A program made the translations under genes and the position numbers. From M2408 sp046303515 (GTDB taxonomy: Bacteria; Bacteroidota; Bacteroidia; Flavobacteriales_D; Crocinitomicaceae): 64,000 nucleotides of DNA. Location: contig JBKCGI010000115.1 of assembly GCA_046303515.1 (NCBI GenBank), positions 8,449 through 72,448 on the forward strand, written 5' to 3'. Below the pieces are notes generated by a model. The model saw only the letters and a program-made list of their open reading frames with translations, ran no database searches and was not told where the DNA came from. Below, piece after piece: positions 34,585 to 43,750 of the stretch (position 1 is its first letter; each line of letters starts with the position of its first letter).

Positions 34585-35340
34585 ATGAAATTTGGAGCCT
34601 CCTATCAAGATAATGAAAATTCCGCTCAAGTTTCGATGTTTGGAGAAGCGACAGGAACTGCAGTTTACGAGCCGGAAGTTCCTCATGCAGAAGAATGGAC
34701 TTCGATGTACAAATTGAATCGTGAAAAAGAGGTTGTCGGAATCTTTATTTCTGGTCATCCATTGGACGATTTTAGATTGGAAATTGATTCTTTTTGCAAT
34801 GGAAATGTTTCGATGTTGACAGATCCAGAAACGCATAAAGGAAAAGATGTTTTGATTGCGGGAGTAATTACCGAATTTGAGCATCGTATGACCAAAAAGA
34901 ATCAGCCTTTTGGAACTTTAACGATTGAAGATTATACGGATTCCTATAAATTATTTTTGTTTCAAGAGAATTATTTGAAGTTCAAACATTTCTTCTTGGC
35001 ACCTAATTTTGTTTGTATTAGAGGGAAATTTGACACCCCTTCTTATCGTAAAGAAGCAGAATTTGTGATCAATCAAATGGAATTGTTGCACGATTTCCGC
35101 GAAAAAAGAGCGAATATATTGAATTTGAAAGTTTCTACTAAAAATATCAATCAGTTGTTTATTTCTGATTTGAATAATTTATTTTTGGAAAATGAAGGAA
35201 AATGTCAGATAAAATTTACCGTTTTTGATCCTTTGGATAACATTGAAGTAACGATGCCTTCCAAAAATATTCGTGTAGATGTAAACAACGAATTCATTAC
35301 AAGATTAAGGCAATTTGATTTGGAATTCAATTTAGCATAA
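34585..35340 (+). CDS. dnaE: DNA polymerase III subunit alpha, C-terminal part
   Basis: 251 aa from ATG 34585, in the same frame as the upstream dnaE part. It holds the end of the HhH/beta-clamp-binding region (SAQVSMFGEA, a likely clamp-binding motif QVSMFG), the OB-fold (VLIAGVITEFEHRMTKKNQP...GTLTIEDYTDSYKLFLF) and a short C-terminal domain ending in FDLEFNLA. Alone it is not a known protein; it is the continuation of DnaE. If the TAG is real it might be made by re-initiation at 34585, which no Shine-Dalgarno-like sequence supports. The stop is 3 bp from the ogt start, so dnaE, ogt and the VOC gene are one operon. Confidence 0.9.
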   Translation: MKFGASYQDNENSAQVSMFGEATGTAVYEPEVPHAEEWTSMYKLNREKEVVGIFISGHPLDDFRLEIDSFCNGNVSMLTDPETHKGKDVLIAGVITEFEHRMTKKNQPFGTLTIEDYTDSYKLFLFQENYLKFKHFFLAPNFVCIRGKFDTPSYRKEAEFVINQMELLHDFREKRANILNLKVSTKNINQLFISDLNNLFLENEGKCQIKFTVFDPLDNIEVTMPSKNIRVDVNNEFITRLRQFDLEFNLA

Positions 35341-35343
35341 TAG

Positions 35344-35874
35344 ATGGAACAAATTTCCATTTCTGAGTTCAAAACACCTTTTGGCGAATTAATTTTAGGT
35401 GATTTTAAAGGTGAATTGTGTTTGTGCGATTGGAAATACCGTAAAATGAGAACGCAAATTGATACCCGAATTACATCTAAATTACAAGCAAAATTTGTAG
35501 CAGAAGAAACAGATTTAATTCAAGAAACGAAGAAACAATTGAATGCTTATTTCAACAAAGACTTGATTGATTTTGATTTGCCGCTTTTTTTAATTGGAAC
35601 TGATTTTCAGTATTCTGTTTGGAGGGCTTTGCTTGAAATTCCTTATGGAAAAACCTCAAGTTATCTAGATTTATCCAAAAGCTTAAACAATGTAAAAGCT
35701 ATTCGTGCTGTTGCTTCTGCGAATGGAGCAAATGCCATTTCAATCATTGTTCCTTGTCATCGAATTATTGGTTCTTCAGGAGAATTAATAGGTTATGCAG
35801 GAGGTTTATCAGCCAAACAGAAATTACTTAGTTTAGAAAATTCAGATTTAAATAATCAACTTAATTTATTTTAA
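35344..35874 (+). CDS. ogt: Methylated-DNA--protein-cysteine methyltransferase
   Basis: 176 aa. The active-site PCHR with the methyl-accepting Cys138 sits in ISIIVPCHRIIGSSGELIGYAGG, and the helix-turn-helix (YGKTSSYLDLSKSLNNVKAIRAVASANGAN) contains the base-flipping arginine. It removes methyl groups from O6-methylguanine in a single-use reaction. It follows dnaE by 3 bp and the VOC gene follows it by 2 bp. Confidence 0.96.
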   Translation: MEQISISEFKTPFGELILGDFKGELCLCDWKYRKMRTQIDTRITSKLQAKFVAEETDLIQETKKQLNAYFNKDLIDFDLPLFLIGTDFQYSVWRALLEIPYGKTSSYLDLSKSLNNVKAIRAVASANGANAISIIVPCHRIIGSSGELIGYAGGLSAKQKLLSLENSDLNNQLNLF

Positions 35875-35876
35875 AA

Positions 35877-36272
35877 ATGACAAAAAGAGCAGTTTTTCAA
35901 ATCGCCTTGGTAGTAAAAGATTACGATGAAGCAATAAATTTCTATACTCAAAAACTTGGTTTTCATTTGATTGAAGATACCAAGTTAAGTGAAACAAAAC
36001 GCTGGGTGAGAATTGCTCCATCAAAAGACGCAGATTTCACTTTGTTGTTGGCTCAAGCAGGAAACGCGGAACAAGAAAAATCCATAGGTAATCAAACTGG
36101 AGGAAGGGTGTTTTTATTTATGCACACCGATAACTTGCAACGCGAATATGATTTGTTCACCCAAAATGGTGTAAAAATTATCAGAGAACCATCAGAAGAA
36201 GAATTTGGGAAAGTATTCGTTTTTGCAGATTTATATGGAAATTTATGGGATTTGATTGAGCCAAAAAATTAA
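35877..36272 (+). CDS. VOC family (glyoxalase-like) protein
   Basis: 131 aa, two beta-alpha-beta-beta-beta modules: QIALVVKDYDEAINFYTQKLGFHLIEDT at the start and VFLFMHTDNLQREYDLFTQNGVKII with VFADLYGNLWDLIEP at the end. The substrate is unknown; relatives include glyoxalase I, dioxygenases and drug-binding proteins. It lies 2 bp after ogt. Its stop overlaps the convergent phosphatase stop by 4 bp. Confidence 0.9.
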   Translation: MTKRAVFQIALVVKDYDEAINFYTQKLGFHLIEDTKLSETKRWVRIAPSKDADFTLLLAQAGNAEQEKSIGNQTGGRVFLFMHTDNLQREYDLFTQNGVKIIREPSEEEFGKVFVFADLYGNLWDLIEPKN

Positions 36273-38443
36273 AGTCGAATTCCTATAATACATACATCAT
36301 CGACTTGCTCTAAGTCACCTTTCCAGGTGTTGAATTTGTTTTCAATAAGCTTTTTTTGTTCGTCCATAGGTAAGTTGACGTGCTGTAAAATGAGTTCTTC
36401 GAAAGCCTTGTATTTAAATTTTTTGCCTTTTGGTCCGCCAAATTGATCAGGGTAGCCATCTGAAAAAAGATAAATACAATCATCTTTTTCCAATTGAAAA
36501 TCTTTTGATGAAAACTCAATATCTTGTTTTGGTGATCTTCCAACTGGCATTTTATCCGGCTTAATTTCAATCAATTCATTGTTTCGAAAAATCCAAATAG
36601 GGTTGTTCGCACCTGCATAATCTAGTTTTAAATTGTCAAAATCTATACAAATACACGCACAATCCATACCATCGTTTCCACCTTGTCCAGAGGCATCAGG
36701 CTTTAAACCCAAAATTAAAATTTTACGGACAAAATTTAAAAGTAAGTTTGGTTTGGTAATTTCCTTGCTCAATAAACCTTCATTTAAAAGTGAAATATTT
36801 AGCAAACTCATAAATGCGCCAGGAATACCATGGCCAGTACTGTCTGCTACACACAAATAAAATTTATTTTGCAATTGATAAGCCCAATAAAAATCACCGC
36901 TTACGATATCTTTTGGATTAAAATAAATGAAGTAGTCTGATAGTTTTTGCTGAAAAATATCTTCGCTAGCTAGGAAAGATTTTTGAATTCTTTCCGCATA
37001 ATTGATTGAATCGTTGATTTCTTTTTGTTTTTCTTCAATAATATCTTTTTGCTCTTTGATTTTGAAGTTTTGCATTTGAGAAATTTTATATCTCTTGAAA
37101 ACAAAATAGGAGAAAACACTAACGATAATGAAACCTAAGACACCAAAAATAATAATTAAGCGCTGTTTATTTTCTTTTTCCATTGCAACGGCTAATTTTT
37201 TTTCATTTTCCTTTTTTGTTAAGGATTGTTGTTTCTCAAAATCATAATTCAAAGTTTGGGTTATGGCTTCTTTTTGATTAGATAAATTATTTATGCTATC
37301 TCTTAATTGATAAAACAATGCTTGCATTTCATATGCTTTTTGCCAATTTTTTTCATAAGCATAAGTGGAATACAAACTTTCAGCGCAAATTTGAATTACC
37401 TCAGATATTCCATTTTCTGTTGCTATTTTTAACGCCAATCCGGTATAAAACTTGGATAATTCAAAATTTTGTTGGCCTCTGTAAATTTTACCTAATGCTG
37501 AATAGGAATGGGAAAGTCCTTTTGGGTTATTTATTTTCTTATCGATCTCTATCGCTTTGTTAAAATAGAACTTTGCTTTATCTAATTCATTTTTAATATA
37601 ATAGATGCTTCCAATATTACTGAATGAAGCCGATAAGCCATCATAATCATTCGTTGCTTGATATATATTATTTGCTTTCTTATAATAATATATTGCAAGG
37701 TTAAAATCTTTATTTTCACTGTAAATAAAACCAAGATTATTATATGCAGTTGCAATACCTGATTCATCGCCTATTTTTTTTTGAAGATTTAAGGCTTTTA
37801 AATAATAATCAGTTGCCTTTTTTAATTCGCCTTGTTGATCGTAAATAACACCTAAATTCCCGGAAGCAATTGCAATTCCTTCATAATCCTTGATTTCCTC
37901 GGCAATCTTCAAACTTAGAAAAGTGTATTTTAAAGCACTTGGTATATTTCCCTGAACGGAATATAAATTTCCTAAATTGTTATAACAATTTAAAAGTTTC
38001 TTCTTCTCTTTATTTTCCTTGGCTAGTTTTATCGCTAAATTGAAATAATAAATGGCTTCATTTTTCTTTTGAGTTTCACCAAGATTATATCCTTTATCAT
38101 TGTATGCATCGCAAAGGAAATTTGAAATTACTTTTTTGTCCTTAGGATTTAATTTTTGTTGTAACAACTTTTCGCAAATAACAATTATAACATCATTATA
38201 TTTTGGCCAAAGCGTATTGTCATTTGAATTTGTTGTTATTTCGCTAAGAGATTTGATTTTTTGAATTTCATTTTTAGTTGAATGAAATGATTTTAAATTT
38301 ACTATTAAAAGTTGAATTTCCTCCTCTTCATGGTTTTCAAGAACTAACGAATCAATTAAATAGAACTTTTTATCTGCAAATTGCTGACCGTAAAAAATGA
38401 GATTACATGTTGTAACAAAAATGAATATTAAACTAAATTTCAT
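36269..38443 (-). CDS. SpoIIE-type PP2C phosphatase with TPR sensor region
   Basis: 724 aa. A signal peptide (MKFSLIFIFVTTCNLIFYGQ) is followed by a periplasmic TPR array of about 340 residues (YYNLAIKLAKENKEKKKLLNC; NNLGNLYSVQGNIPSALKY and similar units), a helix at about 435-455 (IIFGVLGFIIVSVFSYFVF), a coiled coil (KEQKDIIEEKQKEINDSINYAERIQKSFL) and a cytoplasmic SpoIIE domain at about 500-724 with the metal sites FYWAYQL, ADSTGHGIPGAFMS and FSDGYPDQFGG. It probably dephosphorylates a Ser/Thr target such as an anti-sigma antagonist in response to an outside signal. It overlaps its paralogue upstream by 4 bp. No matching kinase or antagonist is in the window. Confidence 0.9.
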   Translation of the reverse strand: MKFSLIFIFVTTCNLIFYGQQFADKKFYLIDSLVLENHEEEEIQLLIVNLKSFHSTKNEIQKIKSLSEITTNSNDNTLWPKYNDVIIVICEKLLQQKLNPKDKKVISNFLCDAYNDKGYNLGETQKKNEAIYYFNLAIKLAKENKEKKKLLNCYNNLGNLYSVQGNIPSALKYTFLSLKIAEEIKDYEGIAIASGNLGVIYDQQGELKKATDYYLKALNLQKKIGDESGIATAYNNLGFIYSENKDFNLAIYYYKKANNIYQATNDYDGLSASFSNIGSIYYIKNELDKAKFYFNKAIEIDKKINNPKGLSHSYSALGKIYRGQQNFELSKFYTGLALKIATENGISEVIQICAESLYSTYAYEKNWQKAYEMQALFYQLRDSINNLSNQKEAITQTLNYDFEKQQSLTKKENEKKLAVAMEKENKQRLIIIFGVLGFIIVSVFSYFVFKRYKISQMQNFKIKEQKDIIEEKQKEINDSINYAERIQKSFLASEDIFQQKLSDYFIYFNPKDIVSGDFYWAYQLQNKFYLCVADSTGHGIPGAFMSLLNISLLNEGLLSKEITKPNLLLNFVRKILILGLKPDASGQGGNDGMDCACICIDFDNLKLDYAGANNPIWIFRNNELIEIKPDKMPVGRSPKQDIEFSSKDFQLEKDDCIYLFSDGYPDQFGGPKGKKFKYKAFEELILQHVNLPMDEQKKLIENKFNTWKGDLEQVDDVCIIGIRL

Positions 38444-40548
38444 ATTTTAACTCCAATTATACAAACATCATCTATTTGTTCTAATGTACCCTTCCAAGTA
38501 TCAAATGTACGGTTTAATATTGAATATTTTTCATTCATCGAGTGACTTATATTTTGAATTAAAAGTTCTCGCAATTGACTCGCTTTAAATTTTTTACCCT
38601 TCTCACCTCCAAACTGATCTTGAAAACCATCCGTAAAGAAGTAAAATTCATCGTTTGTTTTGATGGAAATTTCATGTAAAGAAAAAGGTTTAGCGTGCGC
38701 AAATTTCCCAATAGGTTGCTTGTCTGCCTTGTATTCAAGAATTTCTTTATTTCTTAATACCCATAGTGGATTATGGGCTCCAGACCAAAACAATTTATTT
38801 TCTTTTAAGTTAAAAACACACAAAGAAATATCCATTCCATCTTTTACATCCTCATCAGATTTTTCAAATTCAGAAATTACTATTTCTCTAGTTTTATCTA
38901 AAATTTCATGTGGCATTTTTAGATTAAATTCTTTCACACTACGATTCAAAGCATTGTGGCAAATAACTGAAACCATCGCTCCTGGTACCCCGTGACCTGT
39001 GCAATCTGCAGCAGCTAAAAATAGTAAATCGTCGCTAACTTCAAACCAATAAAAATCTCCGGCAACGATGTCTTTAGGTTTGTAAATTATAAATGATTTG
39101 GGTAAATACTTTTGAATAGTTTTTTGTTTGGGTAAGATGGCAGATTGAATGCGTTTTGCATAAGTAATTGAATCTAAAATCTCTTGATTTTTCGTAATTA
39201 ATATTTGATTAGTTTTTTCTAAATTCTCCTTAGATATTAATTTTTGTTTGTTCAGTTTTAGGGTGGTCAATAGTAAAATCGAAACGATTACAAGAGCAAA
39301 AACAGAAATAGAGGTGATTACTTTTTGTAAAGTGCTTTTTTGTTCAATTTGTTTTTCTTTTTCCTTTTGTTTTAAATTGAAAATTTCAGTTTTCTTCTGA
39401 TACTCATATTCAAATTCTTTTTTGGTTAACGCTTTTGATTTTTCTGCGTTTGCCGTACTGTCTCGCAAGCGTACAAAAAACTTATAGTGGTACAAAGCAT
39501 TATGGTCGTCATTTATCGCAGAATAAGCCAAACTTGCTAGTTCATGGGCTTGTTGTTTGATAGTTGGAGATTTTAATTTTTCACCTTCCTTAATTGCGTT
39601 TAAAATCAAAGAAATTGCTTGTTCATTCTTACTTTGTTTAATTAATATTTCAGCCAAAACAAGCTCTGAACTAATCGTAGCGTCATATAAACCTATTTCT
39701 TTATTTAAAAAAATACTTGTGTCAATGTGCATTTTAGCTAAATCCAATTTAGCTTTTGAAATATAAACTTTTGCGATGTTGTGATGTATCAGCGCAATTT
39801 TATTTTTCATTTTAAATTTATGACTTATTTCCAATGCTTTATGTTGGTAGGCTAAGGCTTTTTCTAGATTGTTTTTTTCTTGGTATAGCGCTCCAATATT
39901 TGTTAATCTACCAGAAATACACTGATAATCGTTTAGTTCTTGACAAATAGTTAAGCTTTTCAACTCCGATTTTAAGGCTTTTTCTTTTTCTCCATTATCA
40001 AAATAAATCTTGTAAAGTGATAAGTATGAATTTGCCAAACCTCGTTTATCATTTATTTTTTCCCTTATCGTGATACTTTTATGAAGAAAGGAAATTCCTC
40101 TAGAGTAATCAGACATATTTGCAAAATTTAAACCCAAAAATGCATAACAAGCAGCAGCGCCAATAGAGTCAGCTATTTTCCTTTTTAAATGAAGACTTTT
40201 GTAAATGCAAGAGTTTGATTCTGTAAATTTCCCTTCATCGCTCAGCACTGAACCATACAAATATAATGCAGTCGATAGATTGTACTCATCATTTAATTTT
40301 GTTGCGATTTTTATTGAACTATTTAATAGTGTTTTTGACTGATTTAATTCATTTAAGGCAGCACTTGATTTGGCTTTCAGATTTAAAGCCTTGAGGTAAT
40401 ATCCATTGTTTTGACCAATTTTTTTCAAAACAGAATCACATAGGTCAATGGCCTTTTGAAAATTGCTTTCGTTGTAATAAATGGTAGCTTCATAAGTTAA
40501 AATTGAGATCGAAAGTGTTGCTTTTTTGGGTGTATTAACCTTCAACAA
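38440..40548 (-). CDS. SpoIIE-type PP2C phosphatase with TPRs, part after in-frame TAG
   Basis: 702 aa from a TTG at 40548; the frame is continuous with 40752 apart from one TAG at 40612-40614. The order is TPR array (about 18 residues onward, YYNESNFQKAIDLC; SLSILNKA-like units), a helix at about 415-435 (VITSISVFALVIVSILLL), a coiled coil, then a SpoIIE domain with FYWFEVS, ADCTGHGVPGAMVS and FTDGFQDQFGG. Without the upstream part it has no signal peptide, so the N-terminal TPRs could not be exported; this would invert the expected topology. It is the paralogue of the downstream gene, with a 4-bp overlap, and both look like stress or partner-switching sensors. Confidence 0.85.
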   Translation of the reverse strand: MLKVNTPKKATLSISILTYEATIYYNESNFQKAIDLCDSVLKKIGQNNGYYLKALNLKAKSSAALNELNQSKTLLNSSIKIATKLNDEYNLSTALYLYGSVLSDEGKFTESNSCIYKSLHLKRKIADSIGAAACYAFLGLNFANMSDYSRGISFLHKSITIREKINDKRGLANSYLSLYKIYFDNGEKEKALKSELKSLTICQELNDYQCISGRLTNIGALYQEKNNLEKALAYQHKALEISHKFKMKNKIALIHHNIAKVYISKAKLDLAKMHIDTSIFLNKEIGLYDATISSELVLAEILIKQSKNEQAISLILNAIKEGEKLKSPTIKQQAHELASLAYSAINDDHNALYHYKFFVRLRDSTANAEKSKALTKKEFEYEYQKKTEIFNLKQKEKEKQIEQKSTLQKVITSISVFALVIVSILLLTTLKLNKQKLISKENLEKTNQILITKNQEILDSITYAKRIQSAILPKQKTIQKYLPKSFIIYKPKDIVAGDFYWFEVSDDLLFLAAADCTGHGVPGAMVSVICHNALNRSVKEFNLKMPHEILDKTREIVISEFEKSDEDVKDGMDISLCVFNLKENKLFWSGAHNPLWVLRNKEILEYKADKQPIGKFAHAKPFSLHEISIKTNDEFYFFTDGFQDQFGGEKGKKFKASQLRELLIQNISHSMNEKYSILNRTFDTWKGTLEQIDDVCIIGVKI

Positions 40549-40614
40549 ATCTATCTCTTTTTTTGCATTTTGATGTTCACCAAGTATAATCTTTTTGTAA
40601 ATGGATAAAATCTA

Positions 40615-40752
40615 GTCTTGGTCCTTTTTATTTTTAAAAGTTGGTTTGATCAGGTAATTGAATTCAGCAAAATTGTATTCGTTTTGCCCGTTGACATTCG
40701 TTATGAATATAAAAGTGAAAAATAAGAGAATTATCGTTTTTGAAAATTTCAT
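40615..40752 (-). pseudogene. 5' part of the TPR/SpoIIE gene, cut off by TAG
   Basis: 46 codons from the ATG at 40752: signal peptide MKFSKTIILLFFTFIFITN ending in VNGQ, then NEYNFAEFNYLIKPTF. TAG follows at 40612-40614 and the frame then continues ILSIYKKIILGEHQNAKKEIDLLK into the 702-aa part. The start is similar to that of the paralogous gene (MKFS...). Confidence 0.85.
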
Positions 40753-40859
40753 GAGTAGTTTGCTCTGCTAAGATATTTTAAAATGTTCCATAGTTGATTA
40801 CTGTAAAAATAATAAAAATAATATTTATTTTTTAGATTTTATATACCTTATTTAGATAC

Positions 40860-40892
40860 AAAAAAAAAGCTCCCTCGAAAATCGAGAGAGCT
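40860..40892 (-). terminator. Intrinsic terminator of the TPR gene
   Basis: On the minus strand AGCTCTCTCGA and TCGAGGGAGCT form an 11-bp stem (one mismatch) with a 3-base loop, followed by eight or more T, 24 bp after the stop at 40916. Confidence 0.85.
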
Positions 40893-40915
40893 CACTATTT
40901 TAAATTCAAATTGAA

Positions 40916-42514
40916 TTACTTATTTTTTGCAAAGAATGCTTTTGCATCAGCATCAGTAGGTTCAACAGTTTGAACAATTGTCCAGAACTCTTTTGCTTTT
41001 ACAAGATCTTTCGGAGTTGAAAAAGTGTAGTAATTTGCAATATATTTTGCACTTTCCAAAGTCATTGCTTTGTATGCTGATGTTGCTCTGTCTTCTACTT
41101 TAATCAATTCTAATGCTTTTTGGTAATAAGGTAAAGCTAACCATTTTTCATTTGTTGGGTCCAATTGGAAATTAGCTCTTCCTCTCCAGAAATGACCAGG
41201 AACATAAGTAGAACTTAATCTCGTTACTCTTGCAAATGCGCTATCAGCTAAAACAAAGTTTTTAGGTCCAATATAGTATGCTTTTCCTAATTCATAATTT
41301 TCAGAAGGAGATAAAGCACCTTTACTCATTTTAAACTCATAATACTCAATTACTTTAGCATAATTTTTACTTTTAATAGCCATTTTTGCTATTGTAGGAA
41401 TGATTTCAAGTTTTACTTTTTCATCCATTGAACCAGCTTTTTCGAATTCAAGAATAGCCAACGAATCTTGTTGTGCATTTAAATACAATTGTGCTCTTGT
41501 TTTGTAATCATTTGCGAAGACTTTGTCAGCTGGAGCCATTTTTAAGAAAGCTTCACTTGCTGCCATACCTTTGTTAAAAGCATCATTTGCTGTTGTACAT
41601 TCAGCATAAGAATTAGCCAACATTTTCTCCACAAAGTAATTGTTGTATTCTGCTTTATAGCTTTCAATTTCAGGAATTACTTCACAATACATTTTTCCTT
41701 TATACATTGCAACTGTATATCTGTATCTCGCTTCAACACTGTTGTTTAACTCTAAATATTTTTTCCATTCTTCAATTGCTATGGCGTTCTTGTTGAATAA
41801 CATATGTAATTCCGCATTTTCTCTGTATGCTGGAGCAAATGTAGGGTCAATACGCTGTGCTTCTAAGTATTTTACTTTCGCTTCATCATACGACTGAGCT
41901 CTTTTATACAAAATACCAACACGAATAATTCCTCTAGGAGACATTGGGTTTACCTCTAAGGCTTTGTTGTAGTTTTTAATAGCTGGACTTCCGTTTTCAG
42001 GAGTTTTAAGATTTAAAGCATCTCCTAATAACAAGTAGCTGTCCTCATTTTTACTATCTAATTTAATTGCACTTTCTAACAAAATTATCGCTTCGTCCAA
42101 GTTCTTGTTTTCAGAAGTAATATATGTTTTTGCAATATTTCTTATGATTTCAGGGTTTTTATTTTTTGTTTTCGTTAAAGCTAAAGTAAATTGTTCTTTT
42201 GCCTGTGTTTCTTCTTTTTTGAACCAATGGTACTTTCCTAATCCAACCATTCCAATAGGAGATAATGGGCAATTTACTGCTGAATTATTCCAGTAAATTA
42301 ATGCCGAATCCAATTCGTTTTGAGCGAAGAAACATTCACCCAAATAAAAATAGTTATTTGCGTTGCTTGGTTCTGCAGCAATTAATGTTTTAAACTCCTT
42401 AATCGCTTCGGTAAAGCGTTCGTTTTCAGTTTTTTTAATTGCAGTTTGCAAAGTTTGTGCGTAAGAAGCTGAGCTGAAAAGTAAAGCTAATGCTACAATT
42501 TTTGTAATTTTCAT
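40916..42514 (-). CDS. Periplasmic tetratricopeptide repeat protein
   Basis: 532 aa with a signal peptide (MKITKIVALALLFSSASYAQ). TPR-like helix pairs fill the chain (FYLGECFFAQNELDSALIYW; AIKNYNKALEVNPMSPRGIIRVGILYKRAQSYDEAKVKYLEAQRIDP; YYQKALELI). Such proteins act as scaffolds or substrate adaptors. It follows the PstS-like gene by 120 bp on the same strand, in a cluster with exbBD-tonB; I recall this neighbourhood as conserved in Flavobacteriales. A TATATTTG at 42588-42595 may be its own -7 element. Confidence 0.9.
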   Translation of the reverse strand: MKITKIVALALLFSSASYAQTLQTAIKKTENERFTEAIKEFKTLIAAEPSNANNYFYLGECFFAQNELDSALIYWNNSAVNCPLSPIGMVGLGKYHWFKKEETQAKEQFTLALTKTKNKNPEIIRNIAKTYITSENKNLDEAIILLESAIKLDSKNEDSYLLLGDALNLKTPENGSPAIKNYNKALEVNPMSPRGIIRVGILYKRAQSYDEAKVKYLEAQRIDPTFAPAYRENAELHMLFNKNAIAIEEWKKYLELNNSVEARYRYTVAMYKGKMYCEVIPEIESYKAEYNNYFVEKMLANSYAECTTANDAFNKGMAASEAFLKMAPADKVFANDYKTRAQLYLNAQQDSLAILEFEKAGSMDEKVKLEIIPTIAKMAIKSKNYAKVIEYYEFKMSKGALSPSENYELGKAYYIGPKNFVLADSAFARVTRLSSTYVPGHFWRGRANFQLDPTNEKWLALPYYQKALELIKVEDRATSAYKAMTLESAKYIANYYTFSTPKDLVKAKEFWTIVQTVEPTDADAKAFFAKNK

Positions 42515-42633
42515 TTTATTAATTTTAACTAATTAATTATTCTATATCAAAAGGCTTGCCGAAATTTCAATCTTTCAAAAAGGCCCGCAAATATAATTAT
42601 CTTTCCCCAATTATTTCTTAATAAATGATTAAA

Positions 42634-43557
42634 TTATTCTTCAATCATTTGAATTAAACGTACTGGATTTTTAGCTGGAACCAAGGATGATTTTTGAATA
42701 ATAGTTTGACCTATATCTCCAATCATAAAAAGTACAAATCCTGTATTTAATCCTGATTTTTTACCTTTGTTGATCATCCAAATATCTCTTATTAAAGGAT
42801 ATTCTTTTGTGTAAATATATCCTGAATAAGGTTGAAAATAATCTGATTTGTCATCTTTTGCAAGTCCAACAACTTTTATTCCGTCTAGAAAATATTTTAC
42901 ATCAAAATCATCTTGATCACTGATCCAGTTTACACCTATAATCCCAATTGCGTTTGGATTCTTTTTGACGTAATTGATTACCTCCTCATTTGAATTGGCA
43001 GCAAAAAGTTCTTTGGACATATTTTCTTCGCCAAAATAGGATCTTAAATAATTAAAGTTAGCTGAATTCTTTTGGTCGTAAACCAAGTTGATTTTTGTTC
43101 CTAATCCGTCCCATTTTTGTTTTTTACCAGAAACAATCTCTTTTAATTGAGCAATTGTTAAGGTCGTGTCTTTGTTAGCAGGATTTACAATTACAGCAAT
43201 TGCATCGATAGCAATTTTATCACTTCTAACTTCTACTTTTTTGCTTTTCAAATATTTTTTTTCTTCAGCGTTTAAATCTCTCGAAATCACAATGGTTTTC
43301 GATTTATTTTCAAAAAAAGCATTGATGATATCTGTTTCGGCCATGTAGTTTGGTACAATATCCGCTTTTGGGAACTGACTTTCGAACGTGTAAATACTTG
43401 TGTCAAATAATCTTTTGAAAGATTCTTCAATTAGGATCATTTTTTTACCTCTACCGTGTGTATCCGTTTGGTATGCCAAAGGATTTTCATGTGTTTCACA
43501 TGATACAAGGGTAAGAAGTAGAAAAATGAAGCCAATAAGTTTTGCGTTAAGATTCAT
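42634..43557 (-). CDS. PstS-like phosphate-binding lipoprotein
   Basis: 307 aa. A lipoprotein signal with lipobox LVSC places Cys20 as the acylation site. The remainder is a type II periplasmic binding protein fold related to PstS (TIVISRDLNAEEKKYLK; IAVIVNPANKDTTLTIAQLKEIVSGKKQKWDGL; AIGIIGVNWISD). No pstCAB permease genes are nearby, so it may sense or bind an anion rather than feed an ABC transporter. It overlaps the small membrane gene upstream by 11 bp and is followed by the TPR gene. Confidence 0.85.
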   Translation of the reverse strand: MNLNAKLIGFIFLLLTLVSCETHENPLAYQTDTHGRGKKMILIEESFKRLFDTSIYTFESQFPKADIVPNYMAETDIINAFFENKSKTIVISRDLNAEEKKYLKSKKVEVRSDKIAIDAIAVIVNPANKDTTLTIAQLKEIVSGKKQKWDGLGTKINLVYDQKNSANFNYLRSYFGEENMSKELFAANSNEEVINYVKKNPNAIGIIGVNWISDQDDFDVKYFLDGIKVVGLAKDDKSDYFQPYSGYIYTKEYPLIRDIWMINKGKKSGLNTGFVLFMIGDIGQTIIQKSSLVPAKNPVRLIQMIEE

Positions 43558-43750
43558 ATTCTTTGTTTTTAATTAATTTGTAAGTTCTAAATGACCTAAA
43601 TAGGGCATAAGCGATAAGTACTCCAACCAAAATCAGTCTATTTGTGCCAGTTAAACGTTCTGCTACCAACTCGGTGAAAAGCAGAAAATAGGTTAATACC
43701 AAGCACATGACAATACTAAATCCAGCTAAAATAATTGTGATTGATTTCAT
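43547..43750 (-). CDS. Small two-helix membrane protein
   Basis: 67 aa with two hydrophobic helices (about residues 4-26 and 39-55) and a charged end (KLIKNKEYES). Not assigned to a family. The 11-bp overlap with the PstS-like gene and its place after tonB indicate translational coupling and a role in the same envelope function. Confidence 0.75.
   Translation of the reverse strand: MKSITIILAGFSIVMCLVLTYFLLFTELVAERLTGTNRLILVGVLIAYALFRSFRTYKLIKNKEYES

Noticed and set aside
30790..40752. Amber codon reassignment in this genome
   Set aside because: TAG is used as a normal stop after domain-complete proteins (2284, 2447, 3311, 7850, 13667, 24311), so TAG does not generally code for an amino acid here. 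Local error or suppression remains open and is reported as findings.
42634..43557. A phosphate ABC transporter operon
   Set aside because: Only the binding protein is present; no pstC, pstA, pstB or phoU gene is in the window.
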